In this document: one piece after another, positions 33,720-35,254 of the stretch
How positions within the stretch are numbered: position 1 is the stretch's first letter
Layout: every line of letters begins with the position of its first letter
Assembly: GCA_009908505.1 (NCBI GenBank)
Contig: JAAAPD010000036.1
Coordinates: 1-35,254 of the forward strand
Reading direction: 5' to 3'
DNA from: Alphaproteobacteria bacterium
Lineage (GTDB): Bacteria > Pseudomonadota > Alphaproteobacteria > Rhodobacterales > Rhodobacteraceae
DNA length: 35,254 bases
Position numbers and translations under genes: made by a program
Notes under the pieces: generated by a model
The model's database searches: none
What the model was told of the DNA's origin: nothing
The model's input: the letters and a program-made list of their open reading frames with translations, nothing else

Positions 33720-35254
33720 ATGAAAAAGCCGAGCGATAACCCTGCCGATCCGTTCAAGAAGGCCCTGGCCGAGACCACGAAGGTCATGGCCGATGATCCG
33801 GACCTGGCCGTCAGTTTCACCGTGGACCCGCCGGGGGCTACGCGCGAAACCGTGCGCCTGCCCCAGATCAGCCGCCGCATGACCCGCGACGAAGTGCTGC
33901 TGGCGCGCGGCACCTCGGACGCCTACGCGCTGCATCACAAGTTCCACGACCCGGCCGTCGCCACCCGCTACCTGCCTCAGGGGCAGATGGCGCGCGACCT
34001 CTACGAGTCCATGGAAAACGCGCGGGTCGAGGCCGTGGGCGCGCGCCACATGCCCGGCACCGCGGGCAATATCGACGCCAAGATCGGCAACGAGGCGCTG
34101 CGCAAGGGCTATGACCAGATCCGCGACAAGTCCGAGGCGCCGCTGGCCACCGCCGCGGGCTACCTGATCCGGCACCTGGCCACGGGCCGCGACCTGCCCG
34201 GCGGCGCGGGCCACGTGATGGACCTGTGGCGCGGCTATATCGAGGAACAATGCGGCGAGACGCTCGACGACCTCGAAGCCTGCCTGCACGACCAGCAGGC
34301 CTTTGCCAGGTTCGCCCGCCAGCTGATCGACGACATGGGCTATGGCGACCAGCTGGGCGACGACCCCGACGACATCCCCCAGGACGAGGAGGATGAGGAA
34401 ACCGGCGAGGACGACCAGGACCAGCCCGAAAGCACCGGCGACGACGACAGCGATGACGGCGACGAAGCCGAGGCCCAGCCCGAGCAGAGCCAGGAGGAAA
34501 CCCAGGACGCCTCGGAGGCGCAGGTCAACCTGGACGAGGATGCCAGCGACGAGTTGGAAGAGGACATGGAGCGCCCCGAGGGCGAGGCCCCGCTGGAGCC
34601 GCCTGCGCCGCAGCCCATTTCCGACGCCGACCCCGACTACAAGGTCTTCAGCACCGACAACGACGAGGAGATCGGCGCCGAGGACCTGGCCGAGGCGGCC
34701 GAGCTGGAGCGCCTGCGCGCCTATCTCGACCAGCAGCTCGAACCGCTCAAGGGCGCGGTCAGCCGGCTGGCCAACAAGTTGCAGCGCCGGCTTCAAGCGC
34801 AGCAGAACCGGTCCTGGTCTTTCGACCAGGACGAGGGCATCCTGGATGCCGGGCGCCTGGCCCGCGTGGTGGCCAACCCGACGACGCCGCTGTCCTTCAA
34901 GGTCGAACAGGATACCGAATTCCGCGACACGGTGGTGACGCTGCTGCTGGACAATTCCGGTTCGATGCGGGGCCGGCCGATTTCAATCGCTGCGATCTGC
35001 GCCGACGTGCTGGCGCGCACGCTGGAACGCTGCCAGGTCAAGGTCGAGATCCTGGGCTTCACCACCCGCGCCTGGAAGGGCGGGCTTTCGCGCGAGGGCT
35101 GGCTCGCCGAGGGGCGCCCGCAGGCACCGGGCCGCCTCAACGACCTGCGCCATATCATCTACAAGCGGGCCGATGCGCCCTGGCGGCGCACGCGCGAGAA
35201 TCTGGGCCTGATGATGAAAGAGGGCCTGCTGAAGGAAAACATCGACGGCGAGGC
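33720..35254 (+). CDS. cobT: Aerobic cobaltochelatase subunit CobT, partial (3' end beyond right edge)
   Basis: The frame opens at ATG 33720 and is still open at the right edge, giving 511 codons. CobT is the MIDAS/VWA partner of CobS in the cobaltochelatase. The N-terminal domain (about 1-210) is followed by a very acidic Asp/Glu/Gln-rich linker (about 215-330) and then the VWA domain with the metal site D411-N-S-G-S415 in LLLDNSGSM. These features and the position after cobS make the assignment secure. The last residues seen ([14 protein letters not shown]) lie in the VWA domain, so perhaps 100 residues are missing. Confidence 0.96.
   Translation, partial: MKKPSDNPADPFKKALAETTKVMADDPDLAVSFTVDPPGATRETVRLPQISRRMTRDEVLLARGTSDAYALHHKFHDPAVATRYLPQGQMARDLYESMENARVEAVGARHMPGTAGNIDAKIGNEALRKGYDQIRDKSEAPLATAAGYLIRHLATGRDLPGGAGHVMDLWRGYIEEQCGETLDDLEACLHDQQAFARFARQLIDDMGYGDQLGDDPDDIPQDEEDEETGEDDQDQPESTGDDDSDDGDEAEAQPEQSQEETQDASEAQVNLDEDASDELEEDMERPEGEAPLEPPAPQPISDADPDYKVFSTDNDEEIGAEDLAEAAELERLRAYLDQQLEPLKGAVSRLANKLQRRLQAQQNRSWSFDQDEGILDAGRLARVVANPTTPLSFKVEQDTEFRDTVVTLLLDNSGSMRGRPISIAAICADVLARTLERCQVKVEILGFTTRAWKGGLSREGWLAEGRPQAPGRLNDLRHIIYKRADAPWRRTRENLGLMMKEGLLKENIDGE

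Noticed and set aside
33465..34796. 443-codon open frame antisense to cobS/cobT, Val/Leu-rich in the middle
   Set aside because: The hydrophobic stretch is the reverse complement of the acidic (GAC/GAG) linker of CobT; the plus strand encodes CobT continuously from 33720 to the edge.

Overview
The window is about 35 kb of high-GC DNA (roughly two thirds G+C by eye), densely packed with genes. It reads as chromosome of an alphaproteobacterium of the order Rhodobacterales (Roseobacter/Paracoccus relatives). The evidence is the gene families together: an aerobic-type CobS/CobT cobaltochelatase pair, single-chain PntA plus PntB, a Hint-domain RTX protein, a BolA/J-domain gene pair, and DUF3422, DUF2256, DUF983 and CBU_0592-type proteins, all with alphaproteobacterial codon use. 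I see no rRNA, tRNA, CRISPR array, insertion sequence or phage gene.

Layout. 1-5350: a lipoprotein gene cut by the left edge, moaA (molybdenum cofactor), then a minus-strand run of DUF983 protein, methyltransferase, M20 amidohydrolase and FAD-dependent amine/amino-acid oxidoreductase. 5625-8710: a YeeE/YedE sulfur-compound transporter, a convergent DUF3422 membrane protein and a RsuA/RluE-type pseudouridine synthase. 8783-11869: pntA-pntB, proton-translocating transhydrogenase. 11980-14374: an ICMT-type membrane methyltransferase, a periplasmic metallo-beta-lactamase-fold protein with its own promoter and a sulfide-repressor-like operator, and a DXD glycosyltransferase. 14955-19191: a secreted choice-of-anchor/RTX/Hint protein, a class I glutamine amidotransferase-like hydrolase and a cytochrome P450. 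19175-23940: a DUF2256 mini-gene coupled to a photolyase/cryptochrome gene, then pepN and a small membrane protein. 24022-27364: an acyltransferase, a lytic transglycosylase-like protein and gatB. 27556-29364: a CBU_0592-type membrane protein, DUF4177 protein, bolA and a J-domain gene. 29371-32549: a membrane protein, a Tat-exported msrB, a fasciclin protein, and an RskA-type anti-sigma factor with its ECF sigma factor. 32666-35254: cobS and the start of cobT, cut by the right edge.

Most of this is core metabolism. Parts deserving attention: (i) the metallo-beta-lactamase-fold gene whose predicted promoter spacer carries an ATTC-N8-GAAT dyad, the type bound by the sulfide/persulfide sensors SqrR and BigR, while the protein has lost the usual zinc motif; (ii) an ECF sigma/RskA/fasciclin module recalling the mycobacterial SigK-RskA-MPT70/83 system, next to an exported MsrB; (iii) a 52-codon DUF2256 gene stop-start coupled to a photolyase; (iv) two copies of an intergenic repeat, one ending in a terminator-like hairpin just before a start codon; and (v) several convergent gene pairs whose ends overlap. 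I did not find a clearly new multi-gene defence or mobile system.
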